Positions 50,652 to 61,338 of a stretch of 64,000 nt of DNA are shown here, piece by piece. Numbering within the stretch: the stretch's first letter is position 1; the number at the start of each line of letters is the position of its first letter. The translations under genes were made by a program, and so were the position numbers. Below the pieces are notes generated by a model. That model ran no database searches and was not told the DNA's origin. It worked only from the letters and a program-made list of their open reading frames with translations. The stretch is from Clostridia bacterium (lineage in GTDB: Bacteria; Bacillota; Clostridia; Lachnospirales; Lachnospiraceae), in contig QKAS01000051.1 of assembly GCA_003246295.1 (NCBI GenBank), forward strand, positions 1 through 64,000, written 5' to 3'.

Positions 50652-53162
50652 ATGAAGATTCTTAAATTAGATCAAAACTGGATAATGAAGGACTGTAAAA
50701 ATAATCAGACTTATCCAGCTACGGTGCCGGGATCAGTCTTGGCAAGCTTAATGAATGCAGATGCACTCAAGGATCCATATTATGGAACGAATGAATACGA
50801 AGTCAGGGACTTATTCTGGCATGATTATTCGTTTGAAACATCGTTTTTTATGGATGAAAGCGATTTAAAAGAGGAACAGATAGATCTTGTTTTTTATGGG
50901 TTGGATACACTTGCAGATGTGACATTAAATGGACATACGATTTTAAAGTCTGAAAATATGCATAGAACCTACAACATTCCTGTCAAATCATTATTGATAT
51001 CAGGTGAGAATAAAATTCAAATTTTATTTCATTCGCCGTTGCAATATATTAAGGATTATCAATATGAAGAAGGAAAAGAAATTACATTTGTAAACAGCGG
51101 ATCTATTCCAGGGAATCAGTTGCTTCGAAAATCTCATTCTATGCTTGGATGGGACTGGGGCGCACAATTGCCGGATGCGGGTATTTTTCGTAAAATAGAA
51201 CTGGTTGGATATTCAGATCCAATTCTGGAGGATGTGATATTTCATCAAGAGCATGAAGGCCAGAGTGTAAAACTTAATATGGGTATTACACTGTCCGATT
51301 TTAATTTGAAAACTGTTAGTCAAGACGTTGAAACAAACTATCACATGTTAGTTAAGCTCTTGGATCCAGAACAGAATGAACTCAGTAAAGAAACAATTGA
51401 AGTGAGTCGAACTACACTAGAAATAGAACAAATCATTGAACATCCACACTTATGGTGGCCAAACGGGTTAGGTGATCAACCATTATATCAGATTCAATTA
51501 GTATTTTATAATGGAGAAGAAGAATTATGGCAAAAGGAATACACAATAGGGCTTAGAACACTCACAATCAGTAGAGAAAAGGATCAGTGGGGCTCAGAGT
51601 TCGCATTTATGATCAATGGAATCAAAATATTTACGAAGGGTGCCAATTATATTCCAGAAGATTGTGTTTATCCAAAGATTGACAAAAAACGTTTGGATTA
51701 TCTGACAGATTGTGCAGTACGCGCAAATTATAATTGTCTTAGAATATGGGGAGGAGGTTACTATCCTTCTGATTATTTCTATGATTTATGTGATAAAAAA
51801 GGACTTATTGTTTGGCAGGATTTTATGTTTGCGTGTAATGCATATGATGTTACAGATGCATTTGCAGATAATGTAGTTCATGAAGTAATCGATAATGTAA
51901 AGAGATTGAGGCATCACGCATGTTTGGGATTATGGTGTGGTAACAATGAAATAGAATCGGCATGGGTAAACTGGGATGGATTTAAAAAAGAAAAACCAGC
52001 ATTAAAAGCCGATTATATAAAATTATTTGAACATATACTTCCAAAAGCCGTAAAAGAAGCGGGAACAGATACTTTTTTCTGGCCGTCCTCCCCTTCCAAT
52101 GGAGGTAATTTTGACAACCCGGATGATGAAAATAATGGTGACACGCATTACTGGGCAGTATGGCATGGACTCCTTCCGTTCAGTGATTACAGAAAACACT
52201 ATTTCAGATTTTGCTCAGAGTTCGGATTTCAATCCTTTCCTTCCGTGAAAACAGTAAATACTTATACGGGAGAGGGAGACCGTAATATTTTTTCAAAGGT
52301 GATGGAAAGCCATCAGAAGAACGATGCTGCCAATGGTAAGATGCTATACTACCTGTCAGAAAATTTCTGCTATCCAAAGAATTTTGAGCATCTTCTATAT
52401 GTAACACAGATTCTTCAGGCATGTGCAATTAAATATGGCGTAGAACATTTTAGAAGAAACCGTGGGAGATGTATGGGCAGCCTTTACTGGCAAATGAACG
52501 ATAATTGGCCGGTTGCATCATGGTCAAGTATTGATTATTACGGACGATGGAAAGCGCTTCACTATTTTGCAAAGAATTTCTATGAGCCTGTTGCTGGAAG
52601 TTTGATGATAGAAGGGGAGCGAGCAGAGGCATGGATACAAAATGAAACGATGCAGCCCGTAACAGTTACGGTTACCCTATCTTTAAAAACACTGCGCTTT
52701 GAAACAATCCATACAAGAAAAGAACAAGTCGTGGTAAAGCCTTTTTCTGCCCAAATGATTCTTGCTGAAAGTTACCAGAGTCTGATGACAGAATACAATC
52801 AGGAAGAGCTGGTATGTGAAATGACAGTTAGTGATGAGAATGGTAGAAAACATACCATGTCAGAAGCGTTCTTACCATACAAACATATAAAACTTTCTGA
52901 CCCTAAATTGAAATATGAAATTATAGAATCTGATGATAAATTTGTGATTACAATTACGGCAGAAGCTTTTGCGGCATTTGTAGAACTGGACTTGATAGAA
53001 GCAGATGCAATTTTTGCAGATAATTATTTTAATATATCAGGAAACGAAGCTGTAACAGTAGAACTTGAAAAGTCAGATATCTGGAATAAAGAAAAAATCA
53101 ACATATCAGAACTTGAGAGAACATTAAAAATAAGAAGTTTATTTGATACATATCAGTCATAA
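50652..53162 (+). CDS. GH2 beta-mannosidase
   Basis: An 836-aa intracellular glycoside hydrolase of the beta-mannosidase branch of GH2: sandwich domain, immunoglobulin-like domain, TIM barrel and C-terminal sandwich. The start QNWIMKDC and TVPGSVLASLMNA is typical of beta-mannosidases. The acid/base is Glu433 in WCGNNEIES and the nucleophile Glu523 in FCSEFGFQSFPS. It releases mannose from the non-reducing end of beta-mannosides. The ATG 50652 has AGGAG upstream that overlaps the LacI stop, so the genes are coupled. Confidence 0.94.
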   Translation: MKILKLDQNWIMKDCKNNQTYPATVPGSVLASLMNADALKDPYYGTNEYEVRDLFWHDYSFETSFFMDESDLKEEQIDLVFYGLDTLADVTLNGHTILKSENMHRTYNIPVKSLLISGENKIQILFHSPLQYIKDYQYEEGKEITFVNSGSIPGNQLLRKSHSMLGWDWGAQLPDAGIFRKIELVGYSDPILEDVIFHQEHEGQSVKLNMGITLSDFNLKTVSQDVETNYHMLVKLLDPEQNELSKETIEVSRTTLEIEQIIEHPHLWWPNGLGDQPLYQIQLVFYNGEEELWQKEYTIGLRTLTISREKDQWGSEFAFMINGIKIFTKGANYIPEDCVYPKIDKKRLDYLTDCAVRANYNCLRIWGGGYYPSDYFYDLCDKKGLIVWQDFMFACNAYDVTDAFADNVVHEVIDNVKRLRHHACLGLWCGNNEIESAWVNWDGFKKEKPALKADYIKLFEHILPKAVKEAGTDTFFWPSSPSNGGNFDNPDDENNGDTHYWAVWHGLLPFSDYRKHYFRFCSEFGFQSFPSVKTVNTYTGEGDRNIFSKVMESHQKNDAANGKMLYYLSENFCYPKNFEHLLYVTQILQACAIKYGVEHFRRNRGRCMGSLYWQMNDNWPVASWSSIDYYGRWKALHYFAKNFYEPVAGSLMIEGERAEAWIQNETMQPVTVTVTLSLKTLRFETIHTRKEQVVVKPFSAQMILAESYQSLMTEYNQEELVCEMTVSDENGRKHTMSEAFLPYKHIKLSDPKLKYEIIESDDKFVITITAEAFAAFVELDLIEADAIFADNYFNISGNEAVTVELEKSDIWNKEKINISELERTLKIRSLFDTYQS

Positions 53163-53175
53163 GAGAGGAAATTGT

Positions 53176-55365
53176 ATGGGAATCAAATATTATGAGAACG
53201 AACGTATATTTAAATTAGATGGAAAAGATACCACTTATTTAATTGCAGTGGTCGATGATGAGAAATTTGTTGGTCATATTTACTATGGTAGTAAAATTGA
53301 AGATTTTCAAATAGATCATTTACTTAGATTAAAGGAAGCACCTTTTGTCCCGACCGAAAACAACAGAGACCGACTTGCCTTTTATGACAGTTTTCCATGG
53401 GAATATCCGACAAGAGGTATAGGAGATTTCAGAGAAGATTGTCTGGCAATCGAAACAAAAGAGGGGCACTGGGCCTTAAAATTAACGTATCAATCACATA
53501 AAATAAGCCATGGAAAACAAGCACCACAAGGACTGCCTGGAGTATTTGGAGACGAGAAGAACGCTAGTGTTCTGGAGCTGATCTGTGAAGATGCACAGAC
53601 CGGTTTTGAAGTTACATTGATATATACTATCTTTGAAGATAGTGATGCCATCATCAGAAGTACAAAAATCTTTAATAAGGCAAAGGAATCAGTCTATCTT
53701 ACCAAAGCATTATCTGCATGCATTGATATGGATAATGCAGAATATGATCTCATCACGCTACATGGTTCATGGGCAAGAGAAAGGCACATACAAAGAAGAA
53801 GCGTTGGATATGGCAGCCAGGGAGTATTTTCTGTCAGAGGAGAATCCGGACATCAGGATCATCCATTTTTGTGTCTTGCAGAATCAGATGCCAATCAGGA
53901 CCATGGAGCTGTCTATGGAATGAATTTGATTTATTCAGGTAATTTTACAGCGCAGGTTCATCAAAATCAATTTGAAAGTATTCGTATGACAATGGGAATT
54001 CACCCAGATGGTTTTCGTTATCTTCTAGAACCGGGAGAATTTTTTCAGACGCCTGAGGTTGTCATCGTATATTCAGACGAAGGAATCGGTAAAATGAGCC
54101 GTGAGTTCCATGACTTGTACAGAAATCACCTGATTAGAAGTTCTTACAAAGATAAAAAAAGACCGATTTTAATTAACAACTGGGAAGCGACTTATTTTAA
54201 CTTCGACACAGATAAGTTACTAGCTATCGCAAAAGAGGCATCGAGTCTGGGCATTGAAATGCTTGTGATGGATGATGGTTGGTTTGGAAACAGAAGTAGT
54301 GATAACTGTGCTCTTGGGGATTGGGACGTCAACGAAGAAAAGATAAAAGGCGGATTATCTTACCTGGTTGAGGAAGTCAATAAATTAGGCATGAAGTTTG
54401 GAATCTGGTTCGAACCAGAGATGATTTCTCCAGATTCAAATCTGTATCGTAAACATCCTGATTGGGCAATCGCCATTCCGGGTAAGACACCTGGTCTAGC
54501 AAGAAATCAATTGGTTCTTGATTTTTCAAGAAAAGAAGTAGTGGATTATGTCTATGGGAAAATGGAAACAATTCTTAAAAGTGCAAATATAGAGTATGTA
54601 AAATGGGATATGAACAGACCGTTGAGCGATATTGGAAGTGCATACCTACCATCAGAAAGACAGGGAGAACTCTACCACAGATATGTACTTGGAGTATATG
54701 AACTTCAGGAACGTCTGATTAAGCAGTTTCCAGAACTGTTATTAGAGAATTGCTCTGGCGGTGGTGCAAGATTTGATCCAGGCATGCTCTATTATAGCCC
54801 GCAGATCTGGTGTTCTGATGACACGGATGCAATTGAACGTCTTTCTATTCAGGAGGGAACTGCAATTGTATATCCGTTATCTACAATTGGTGCACATGTC
54901 AGTGATTGTCCAAATCATACGGTAGGAAGAATTACACCATTTGAAACAAGAGGATATGTTGCGCTTGCAGGTACATTTGGCTATGAGCTGGATGTGACTA
55001 AAATCCCAAGGGAAGACAGAGAGTTGATACCAGCGCAGGTAGAAATGTATCATAAATATAATGATCTTATTAGAATGGGGGATTATTACAGAATCGCATC
55101 TTATCGTGAAAATCATTATTTTGATTGCTGGCAGGTTGTCTCAAAAGATAAAAAAGAAGCATTGCTGACTTATATCCAGGTACTGAATCTTGCAAACAGC
55201 AGAAGCAGAATTATTAAGTTAAAAGGACTTGATCCAAATCAATATTATAAAGTCGATGGAATGGAACATATTTTAAGTGGAAATGCGTTAATGTGTGCTG
55301 GAATTTGCATGGATAAACTTTGGGGCGATTTCAGAGGAAGTCTTATTTCAATTCAAGCAGTTTAG
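53176..55365 (+). CDS. GH36 alpha-galactosidase
   Basis: A 729-aa enzyme of the large tetrameric GH36 type. The nucleophile Asp478 lies in VKWDMNRPL and the acid/base Asp548 in WCSDDTDAIERL, at the same numbering as Geobacillus alpha-galactosidase AgaA. GIKYYENERIFKL is the usual start, after GAGAGG. It removes alpha-1,6-galactose side groups from galactomanno-oligosaccharides. It follows the mannosidase by 13 nt. Raffinose-type sugars are an alternative substrate. Confidence 0.95.
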   Translation: MGIKYYENERIFKLDGKDTTYLIAVVDDEKFVGHIYYGSKIEDFQIDHLLRLKEAPFVPTENNRDRLAFYDSFPWEYPTRGIGDFREDCLAIETKEGHWALKLTYQSHKISHGKQAPQGLPGVFGDEKNASVLELICEDAQTGFEVTLIYTIFEDSDAIIRSTKIFNKAKESVYLTKALSACIDMDNAEYDLITLHGSWARERHIQRRSVGYGSQGVFSVRGESGHQDHPFLCLAESDANQDHGAVYGMNLIYSGNFTAQVHQNQFESIRMTMGIHPDGFRYLLEPGEFFQTPEVVIVYSDEGIGKMSREFHDLYRNHLIRSSYKDKKRPILINNWEATYFNFDTDKLLAIAKEASSLGIEMLVMDDGWFGNRSSDNCALGDWDVNEEKIKGGLSYLVEEVNKLGMKFGIWFEPEMISPDSNLYRKHPDWAIAIPGKTPGLARNQLVLDFSRKEVVDYVYGKMETILKSANIEYVKWDMNRPLSDIGSAYLPSERQGELYHRYVLGVYELQERLIKQFPELLLENCSGGGARFDPGMLYYSPQIWCSDDTDAIERLSIQEGTAIVYPLSTIGAHVSDCPNHTVGRITPFETRGYVALAGTFGYELDVTKIPREDRELIPAQVEMYHKYNDLIRMGDYYRIASYRENHYFDCWQVVSKDKKEALLTYIQVLNLANSRSRIIKLKGLDPNQYYKVDGMEHILSGNALMCAGICMDKLWGDFRGSLISIQAV

Positions 55366-55378
55366 AAAGGAGGATCAT

Positions 55379-56596
55379 ATGGATCAAGGAAAAAATAATC
55401 AGACGAATCAAAGACTGAAGCAATTATCGCGAGAAATGAAGCATCATTTAAAAACAGTAATTATACCGTTTTGGAAAAAGTTGCGAGATAACGATAATGG
55501 TGGGTTTTATGGATTCATGGATTACAATTTGCAGTTGAATCAAGAGGCAGAAAAGGGTTGTATTTTGAATAGCCGAATACTTTGGTTTTTTTCAAATGCA
55601 TATTTACTTCTAAAAGAAGAAAGTCTCTTAAAAGAAGCAGTACATGCATATCGTTTTATGATGGAAAAGTGTCTTGATCATAAAAATGGAGGAATTTTTT
55701 GGTCAATGTCATACGATGGGAAACCAGTTGAAACCATAAAACATACATATAATCAGGCATTTGCTATTTATGCACTTGCATCTTATTATGATGCATCCTG
55801 TGATCAAGATGCATTAAAAACAGCAATGGAACTCTTCGAGCTGATTGAAACAAAGTGCAGAGATGCATCGGGATATCTGGAAGCATTTGATGAAGAATTT
55901 AAAGTGATTGATAATGATAAACTGTCTGAAAATGGTGTTATGGCCGATAAGACAATGAATACACTTCTTCATGTCTTTGAAGCGTACACAGAATTATACA
56001 GAGTGACAAAGTCTGAAAAGGTCAAAGCACGCCTGGAAGAAATTCTTGAGGTGTTTGCAGATAAAGTATATAATCCGAAGCTTCATAGACAAGAGGTCTT
56101 CTTTGACAGAGAGTATCATTCTATATTAGATCTACACTCTTATGGGCATGATATTGAAACGGCATGGTTGATTGACAGAGGCTGTGAGGTTTTGGAAGAC
56201 AAGAAAATAATAGAAAAAATGGAAGAGATTACGAAAGATCTCACAGATCAGATTTATAAAGTGGCATTTGATGGAAGATCATTAGCGAATGAAGCTGAAA
56301 ATGGTATTATTAATCATGATAGAATCTGGTGGGTTCAGGCTGAGACAGTTGTAGGTTTCCTAAATGGTTATGAGAAAACACCAAGTAAAATAGAATATCT
56401 TGATGCAACAGAGGCTTCATGGAATTTCATAAAAGAGTATCTGTGGGATCACAGAAACGGAAGCGAATGGTATTGGAGAGTAGACAAAGATGGAAAACCA
56501 GATACGCAAAAGCCAATTGTGGAACCATGGAAATGCCCATACCATAATGGAAGAATGTGTTTAGAAGTGATAAGGAGAATAGAAAATGCTTCATAA
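55379..56596 (+). CDS. Cellobiose/mannobiose 2-epimerase (AGE family)
   Basis: A 405-aa alpha6/alpha6-barrel protein. Landmarks of cellobiose 2-epimerase are [43 protein letters not shown] and RIWWVQAE. The conserved His residues of the barrel are present. It turns beta-1,4-mannobiose into mannosylglucose, the substrate of the next enzyme. AGGAGG precedes ATG 55379. The overlap of 11 nt with the GH130 gene fits their consecutive steps. Confidence 0.95.
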   Translation: MDQGKNNQTNQRLKQLSREMKHHLKTVIIPFWKKLRDNDNGGFYGFMDYNLQLNQEAEKGCILNSRILWFFSNAYLLLKEESLLKEAVHAYRFMMEKCLDHKNGGIFWSMSYDGKPVETIKHTYNQAFAIYALASYYDASCDQDALKTAMELFELIETKCRDASGYLEAFDEEFKVIDNDKLSENGVMADKTMNTLLHVFEAYTELYRVTKSEKVKARLEEILEVFADKVYNPKLHRQEVFFDREYHSILDLHSYGHDIETAWLIDRGCEVLEDKKIIEKMEEITKDLTDQIYKVAFDGRSLANEAENGIINHDRIWWVQAETVVGFLNGYEKTPSKIEYLDATEASWNFIKEYLWDHRNGSEWYWRVDKDGKPDTQKPIVEPWKCPYHNGRMCLEVIRRIENAS

Positions 56597-57758
56597 AAAA
56601 TATTACGAAGAAGTAAAAAAATATGATGAACTCGTCAGTAGAAAAAATGAAAAAACAGATTTTTATAATGGAGTCTTTGACAGATACAAAGATCCAGTTT
56701 TAACAAGAAACCATATACCTGTATTCTGGAAGTATGATTTAAACCCTGAAACCAATCCGCTGTTTATAGAGAGACTTGGTGTCAATGCAGTCATGAACTC
56801 TGGTGCTATAGAACTGAATGGTAAGTTTTATCTGGTAGCAAGAATAGAAGGAAATGATAGAAAATCTTTTTTTGGAGTAGCGGAAAGTGACACTGGTATT
56901 GATGGATTTAAATTCTGGGATTATCCTATTCTGCTAGATGATACATGTCCCGAAGAAACCAATGTCTATGATATGCGTCTTACGAAGCATGAAGATGGAT
57001 ATATTTATGGTGTTTTCTGCTCAGAAAGCAAGGACACAAAGAGTAATGATCTTTCTGCGGCAGTAGCAGCAGCGGGCATCGTGCGTACCAAAGACTTAAA
57101 AACATGGGAGCGCCTTGATAATTTAAAGACACTTCGCTCACCACAACAGAGAAATGTGGTTCTGCATCCAGAATTCGTAAATGGGAAGTATGCATTTTAT
57201 ACAAGGCCAATGGATGATTTTATTGATACAGGATCAGGTGGAGGAATTGGATTCGGATTGTGTGATGACATTGAACATGCTGAAATTGATGAAGAGATTA
57301 TTACAAGTAAAAGAAAATATCATACATTGACAGAAGCAAAAAATGGAGCAGGAGCAGTGCCAATTAAGACAGAAAAAGGCTGGATTCATATTGCGCATGG
57401 GGTAAGAAATACAGCTGCTGGTCTGCGTTATGTCATTTATGCATTTGCAACAGGTTTAGAGGATCCTAAGAAAGTAATTGCAGAGCCATCAGGTCTTCTG
57501 ATTGGACCGATGGGGAATGAAAGAGTTGGGGATGTATCAAATGTAGTGTTTACAAATGGTGCGATTGCGCGTGAAAATGGGGATGTATTTATCTATTACG
57601 CGTCCAGTGATACTAGAATGCATGTTGCAACAACAACAATTGAAAGACTGACTGATTATGTATTTAATACACCAAAGGATCCGCTTCGCTCTGTAGAATG
57701 CGTTGCGCAAAGATGCAATCTTATTTCAAGAAACCTGGAGTTTATGAAACAGATTTAA
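56586..57758 (+). CDS. GH130 4-O-beta-D-mannosyl-D-glucose phosphorylase
   Basis: A 390-aa five-bladed propeller phosphorylase of the GH130_1 type. Landmarks are [22 protein letters not shown] near the start, [15 protein letters not shown] with the likely general acid Asp129, and [19 protein letters not shown]. It splits mannosylglucose with phosphate into mannose-1-phosphate and glucose, saving ATP. AAGGAG precedes ATG 56586 inside the epimerase gene. The pairing with the epimerase is the known mannan pathway of gut Firmicutes and Bacteroides. Confidence 0.95.
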   Translation: MLHKKYYEEVKKYDELVSRKNEKTDFYNGVFDRYKDPVLTRNHIPVFWKYDLNPETNPLFIERLGVNAVMNSGAIELNGKFYLVARIEGNDRKSFFGVAESDTGIDGFKFWDYPILLDDTCPEETNVYDMRLTKHEDGYIYGVFCSESKDTKSNDLSAAVAAAGIVRTKDLKTWERLDNLKTLRSPQQRNVVLHPEFVNGKYAFYTRPMDDFIDTGSGGGIGFGLCDDIEHAEIDEEIITSKRKYHTLTEAKNGAGAVPIKTEKGWIHIAHGVRNTAAGLRYVIYAFATGLEDPKKVIAEPSGLLIGPMGNERVGDVSNVVFTNGAIARENGDVFIYYASSDTRMHVATTTIERLTDYVFNTPKDPLRSVECVAQRCNLISRNLEFMKQI

Positions 57759-57778
57759 TAATAGAAAAAGACTGACTG

Positions 57779-57801
57779 CAGGGTGATATTATGTCACCCT
57801 G
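57779..57801 (+). other. Hairpin between the GH130 and CE2 genes
   Basis: A perfect 8-bp stem CAGGGTGA/TCACCCTG followed by TTTGTG. It may be a weak internal terminator within the mannan operon. Confidence 0.55.
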
Positions 57802-57835
57802 TTTGTGTATGTGATAGTAATGTAAAGGAGAAATT

Positions 57836-58912
57836 ATGACACGTAATTGGGTAAATGAGGGAGAGGTGTTTTATCCAGCACTCAATGAGAATATTAAATA
57901 TTCAGGCAGAATTGATTTTTCGAATCCTAAAGGAGTCACCATGTTTTATCCATCAAGTTATGCAAAGTTCCGATTCAGAGGGTCGGTTTGTAAAGTGGTT
58001 TTGGAAAATAAAAAAGTATGGTGGGATAATTATATTGGAAGTGTAATAGATGGAGAACAGAAGAAATACAAGTTGACAGAAGAGGGAGAAGAATGTATCG
58101 ATCTTGGAGAAGGACTGGATGATGGAGAACATACAATCATCTTATTTAAACGCATGGACGGATGTCACAGTATATCAATCAAAGGGTTTATACTCAAGGA
58201 AGGTTCTGAAATCAAGAAGGAAGATTCAGGGATAAACAGGAGAATTGAGGTATATGGAGATTCCGTGTCTGCTGGAGAGGTATCTGAAGCTGCCTTGTAC
58301 GAAGGAAAAGAAGATCCAATACATAACGGAGAATATTCAAATAGCTGGTACTCTTATGCATGGATTACAGCGCGAAAGCTGAATGCAGAATTACATAATA
58401 TATCTCAAGGCGGAATTGCACTTATGGATCATACAGGCTATTTTTGTGAACCAGACTATGTCGGCATGGTTCACTGCTTTGATAAATTAAACTATCATGC
58501 TGCACTTGGACCTGTTACTTCATGGAATTTCAATAAATATACACCTCATGTTGTCATTGTGGCCATTGGACAAAATGATAATCATCCTGAAGATTATATG
58601 GCGGAAGATTACGAGTGTGAGAAAGCAATAAGATGGAGAGAAGAATATCAGCATTTTATAGAGGACATCAGAAAAATATACCCTCATGCGTATGTGATCT
58701 TAAAAACTACCATTTTGAATCATCATGATCATTGGGATCGTTCCATTGAAGAGGTAAAGAATCGATTGAATGATCCCAAAATTAAACATTTTAAATATTC
58801 AAACAATGGAAAAGGAACACCAGGACATATCAGAATTCGTGAAGCAGAACAGATGGCGGAGGAGTTAACAGCATTTATAGAAAAACTTGGAGACCAGGTA
58901 TGGGAGAATTAA
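57836..58912 (+). CDS. CE2-type acetylesterase (SGNH fold)
   Basis: A 358-aa protein without signal peptide. The N-terminal about 125 residues form the jelly-roll domain of CE2 (IKYSGRIDF; FRFRGSVCKVVLEN), followed by an SGNH/GDSL hydrolase with Ser143 in YGDSVSAGE and His331 near the end, the expected catalytic pair. CE2 esterases remove acetyl groups from mannan or xylan oligosaccharides, and a CE2 is known in mannan loci of Roseburia. Here it would deacetylate imported manno-oligosaccharides in the cytoplasm. Confidence 0.88.
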   Translation: MTRNWVNEGEVFYPALNENIKYSGRIDFSNPKGVTMFYPSSYAKFRFRGSVCKVVLENKKVWWDNYIGSVIDGEQKKYKLTEEGEECIDLGEGLDDGEHTIILFKRMDGCHSISIKGFILKEGSEIKKEDSGINRRIEVYGDSVSAGEVSEAALYEGKEDPIHNGEYSNSWYSYAWITARKLNAELHNISQGGIALMDHTGYFCEPDYVGMVHCFDKLNYHAALGPVTSWNFNKYTPHVVIVAIGQNDNHPEDYMAEDYECEKAIRWREEYQHFIEDIRKIYPHAYVILKTTILNHHDHWDRSIEEVKNRLNDPKIKHFKYSNNGKGTPGHIRIREAEQMAEELTAFIEKLGDQVWEN

Positions 58913-58984
58913 ACAAGAAGAGAATTGTAAAAGATTCTGCTTTCTGGTATAAAGAAACAATAGAATAAACTTGGAGGTAATATT

Positions 58985-59947
58985 ATGATAAATCAGAAAC
59001 AGGAATCTCCAATATTTTTGGAACCTGTCATGAAACAGATGGTCTGGGGAGGAAACAGGCTAAGAGAAGTATTTGGGTACACAATACCTGGAGAAGATAC
59101 TGGAGAATGCTGGGCAGTCAGCGCACATCCAAATGGTGACTGTGTCATTAAGAACGGAGTTTATAAGGGAAAGAAACTCTCAGAAGTATGGGAACAAAAC
59201 AGGAATTTATTTGGTGGTGTTCAGGGGGACAGATTTCCTCTTCTTGCTAAGATTATTGATGCCAAAGATGATTTAAGTATACAGGTTCATCCTGATGATG
59301 CATATGCTTTGGTTCATGAAAATGGATCTTTTGGAAAAACAGAATGCTGGTATGTTCTTGATGCTCCAGTGGGAGCTAAAATAGTAATTGGTCATAGCGC
59401 ACAGAGTAAAAAAGAACTCTCTGACATGATCATGGAAGAAAAATGGGACCAATTATTAACAAGCATGGAAGTGAAAAAGGGCGATTTTATACAAATTGAT
59501 CCGGGAACAGTGCATGCAATCACAGCAGGAATCCTGATTCTAGAAATTCAACAGAATAGTGATGTTACATACAGGCTCTATGATTATGACAGATTAAGCG
59601 ATGGGGCAAAACGTCCACTTCATATCGAGAAAAGCCTGGATGTGATTCAAATACCTGCAAAAGACACAAAAGAACTTATCAGACATTGTGCAGATTTAGA
59701 AGCTGACAGACAGAACCTGCTGGTTGAAAGTCCATATTATAAAGTCTGGAAGTGTAATGTTGAAAATAGCCTGGAAATAAAACCAGAAGAACCTTTTTAC
59801 ATAGTTAATGTTGTAGAAGGCGATGGTTTGTTCAATCAGGAGATCATAAAAAAGGGAGATCACTTTATTATTCCGGCAAATTATGAGACAATAAAATTTG
59901 TTGGAAAGATGGAATTGATACTTTCCACTGTTTCTGAAAAAAAATAA
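58985..59947 (+). CDS. manA: Mannose-6-phosphate isomerase, class I
   Basis: A 320-aa cupin-fold isomerase. Motifs are EPVMKQMVWGGNRLREVF, the metal site SIQVHPDDAYA with FGKTECWYVLDA, and DPGTVHAITAG. It interconverts mannose-6-phosphate and fructose-6-phosphate and so links the products of the upstream enzymes with glycolysis. A mannose-1-phosphate mutase and a mannose kinase are not in this window. ATTATG start follows TTGGAGG. Confidence 0.95.
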   Translation: MINQKQESPIFLEPVMKQMVWGGNRLREVFGYTIPGEDTGECWAVSAHPNGDCVIKNGVYKGKKLSEVWEQNRNLFGGVQGDRFPLLAKIIDAKDDLSIQVHPDDAYALVHENGSFGKTECWYVLDAPVGAKIVIGHSAQSKKELSDMIMEEKWDQLLTSMEVKKGDFIQIDPGTVHAITAGILILEIQQNSDVTYRLYDYDRLSDGAKRPLHIEKSLDVIQIPAKDTKELIRHCADLEADRQNLLVESPYYKVWKCNVENSLEIKPEEPFYIVNVVEGDGLFNQEIIKKGDHFIIPANYETIKFVGKMELILSTVSEKK

Positions 59948-59965
59948 AAGGCAGGTTGAGAAAAA

Positions 59966-61156
59966 ATGGTTGCGACGAAATATAAAGATATGCTTCAGGA
60001 AAAATCTGTGATCAGAGAGTTGTTTGGTTATGCACTTAACCGCGCAAAAGAAGTGGGGTATGATAATGTATTTGATTACTCACTAGGGAATCCCTCAGTA
60101 GAGCCACCAAAGGAGTTTACACAAACACTCTTAAGACTTATAAAGGAAATGGATCCAATGGCATTACATGGCTATAGTCCAACACTTGGAATTCCATCGG
60201 TTCTCGAGAAAGTCGCTGCGTCACTTCGACAGAGGTTTGGGCTTCCTTATAAAGCTGAGCATATTTTTATGACAACCGGTGCTGCAGGAGCAATTGCACA
60301 TACAGTAAGGGCAGTCTGTTCCCCTGGTGAGGAAATTATTACATTTGCACCTTTTTTTCCGGAGTATAGACCTTATATTACGTTAAGTGGCGCGATATTA
60401 AAAATAGTACCTCCGGATTACGATGCGTTTCAAATCAGATTTGATCTATTTGAAGAAATGATTAACGATAAAACAGCAGCAGTTCTTATCAACACACCAA
60501 ATAATCCAACAGGTGTTATATATTCAGAAGAAACATTAAAAAAACTTGCGACAATACTTACACAAAAATCAAAACAATTTGGTCATCCAATCTATCTGAT
60601 TTCTGATGAACCATATCGTGAAATTGTATTTGGAGGAATTCCAGCACCATATGTTTCTACATATTATAAAGATACAATCGTTTGTTACTCATTTAGTAAA
60701 TCGCTATCGCTTCCGGGTGAGAGAATTGGCTATGTTGCGGTCAACCCCAATTGTGAACAGGGTGAAACTATGATACAGATGTGCGGACAAATCTCACGAG
60801 GAATTGGACATAACTGTCCTCCTTCTTTAATCCAGCTGGCAGTTGCAGAAACGATTATGCTGACATCAGACCTATCCATTTATGAAAAAAATAAAAATAT
60901 ACTTTATCAGGAATTAAAGACACTTGGTTTTACCTGTGTTGAACCAGATGGAACATTTTATATTTTTCCAAAGGCATTGGAAGAAGATGCTAACTTGTTT
61001 AGTCTGAAAGCAAAAAAATATGACCTTTGTCTGGTGCCAGGCGACAGTTTTGGGTGTCCAGGTTATTTCAGGATGGCATATTGTATTGAGACAGAAAAGG
61101 TAGAACGCTCTCTTGAAGCAATCAGGAAATTTGTGAAAAAAGAATACAACAGATAA
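59966..61156 (+). CDS. PLP-dependent class I aminotransferase
   Basis: A 396-aa fold-type I aminotransferase. GAAGAI is the phosphate-binding turn, NTPNNPTGVIYS the family signature, SDEPYREIVF the Asp that pairs with the pyridine nitrogen, and SFSKSLSLPGERIGY holds the PLP lysine Lys245. It transfers amino groups between an amino acid, probably aspartate-like, and an oxo acid. It is last in the mannan operon, 19 nt after manA, with no clear metabolic link to mannan. A terminator follows. Confidence 0.93.
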   Translation: MVATKYKDMLQEKSVIRELFGYALNRAKEVGYDNVFDYSLGNPSVEPPKEFTQTLLRLIKEMDPMALHGYSPTLGIPSVLEKVAASLRQRFGLPYKAEHIFMTTGAAGAIAHTVRAVCSPGEEIITFAPFFPEYRPYITLSGAILKIVPPDYDAFQIRFDLFEEMINDKTAAVLINTPNNPTGVIYSEETLKKLATILTQKSKQFGHPIYLISDEPYREIVFGGIPAPYVSTYYKDTIVCYSFSKSLSLPGERIGYVAVNPNCEQGETMIQMCGQISRGIGHNCPPSLIQLAVAETIMLTSDLSIYEKNKNILYQELKTLGFTCVEPDGTFYIFPKALEEDANLFSLKAKKYDLCLVPGDSFGCPGYFRMAYCIETEKVERSLEAIRKFVKKEYNR

Positions 61157-61178
61157 GACAAAAAGGTCTTTTATATTT

Positions 61179-61210
61179 AAAAGGATTTCTCTATGAGAAG
61201 TCCTTTTTTT
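61179..61210 (+). terminator. Terminator of the mannan locus
   Basis: A 13-bp stem with one mismatch (61179-61191 and 61195-61207) and a 3-nt loop, then T to 61210. Confidence 0.93.
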
Positions 61211-61248
61211 ACATTGAATTTACAAATAGCAAACCAAACACTGCTATT

Positions 61249-61278
61249 TTGAACGCTAATTTCAGTGTATCGTAATAA
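61249..61278 (+). promoter_or_regulatory. Probable promoter of the pst operon
   Basis: TTGAAC (61249-61254), an 18-nt spacer and TAATAA (61273-61278). Just upstream, AAATAGCA/TGCTATTT (61224-61231 and 61242-61249) forms an inverted repeat that could be a regulator site. No clear Pho box was found. Confidence 0.4.
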
Positions 61279-61338
61279 CTGTCAAAAGAAATGAAAGAAA
61301 AAATTCAAAGAAAAGTATTTTTGAAAGAGGAGAACGTT

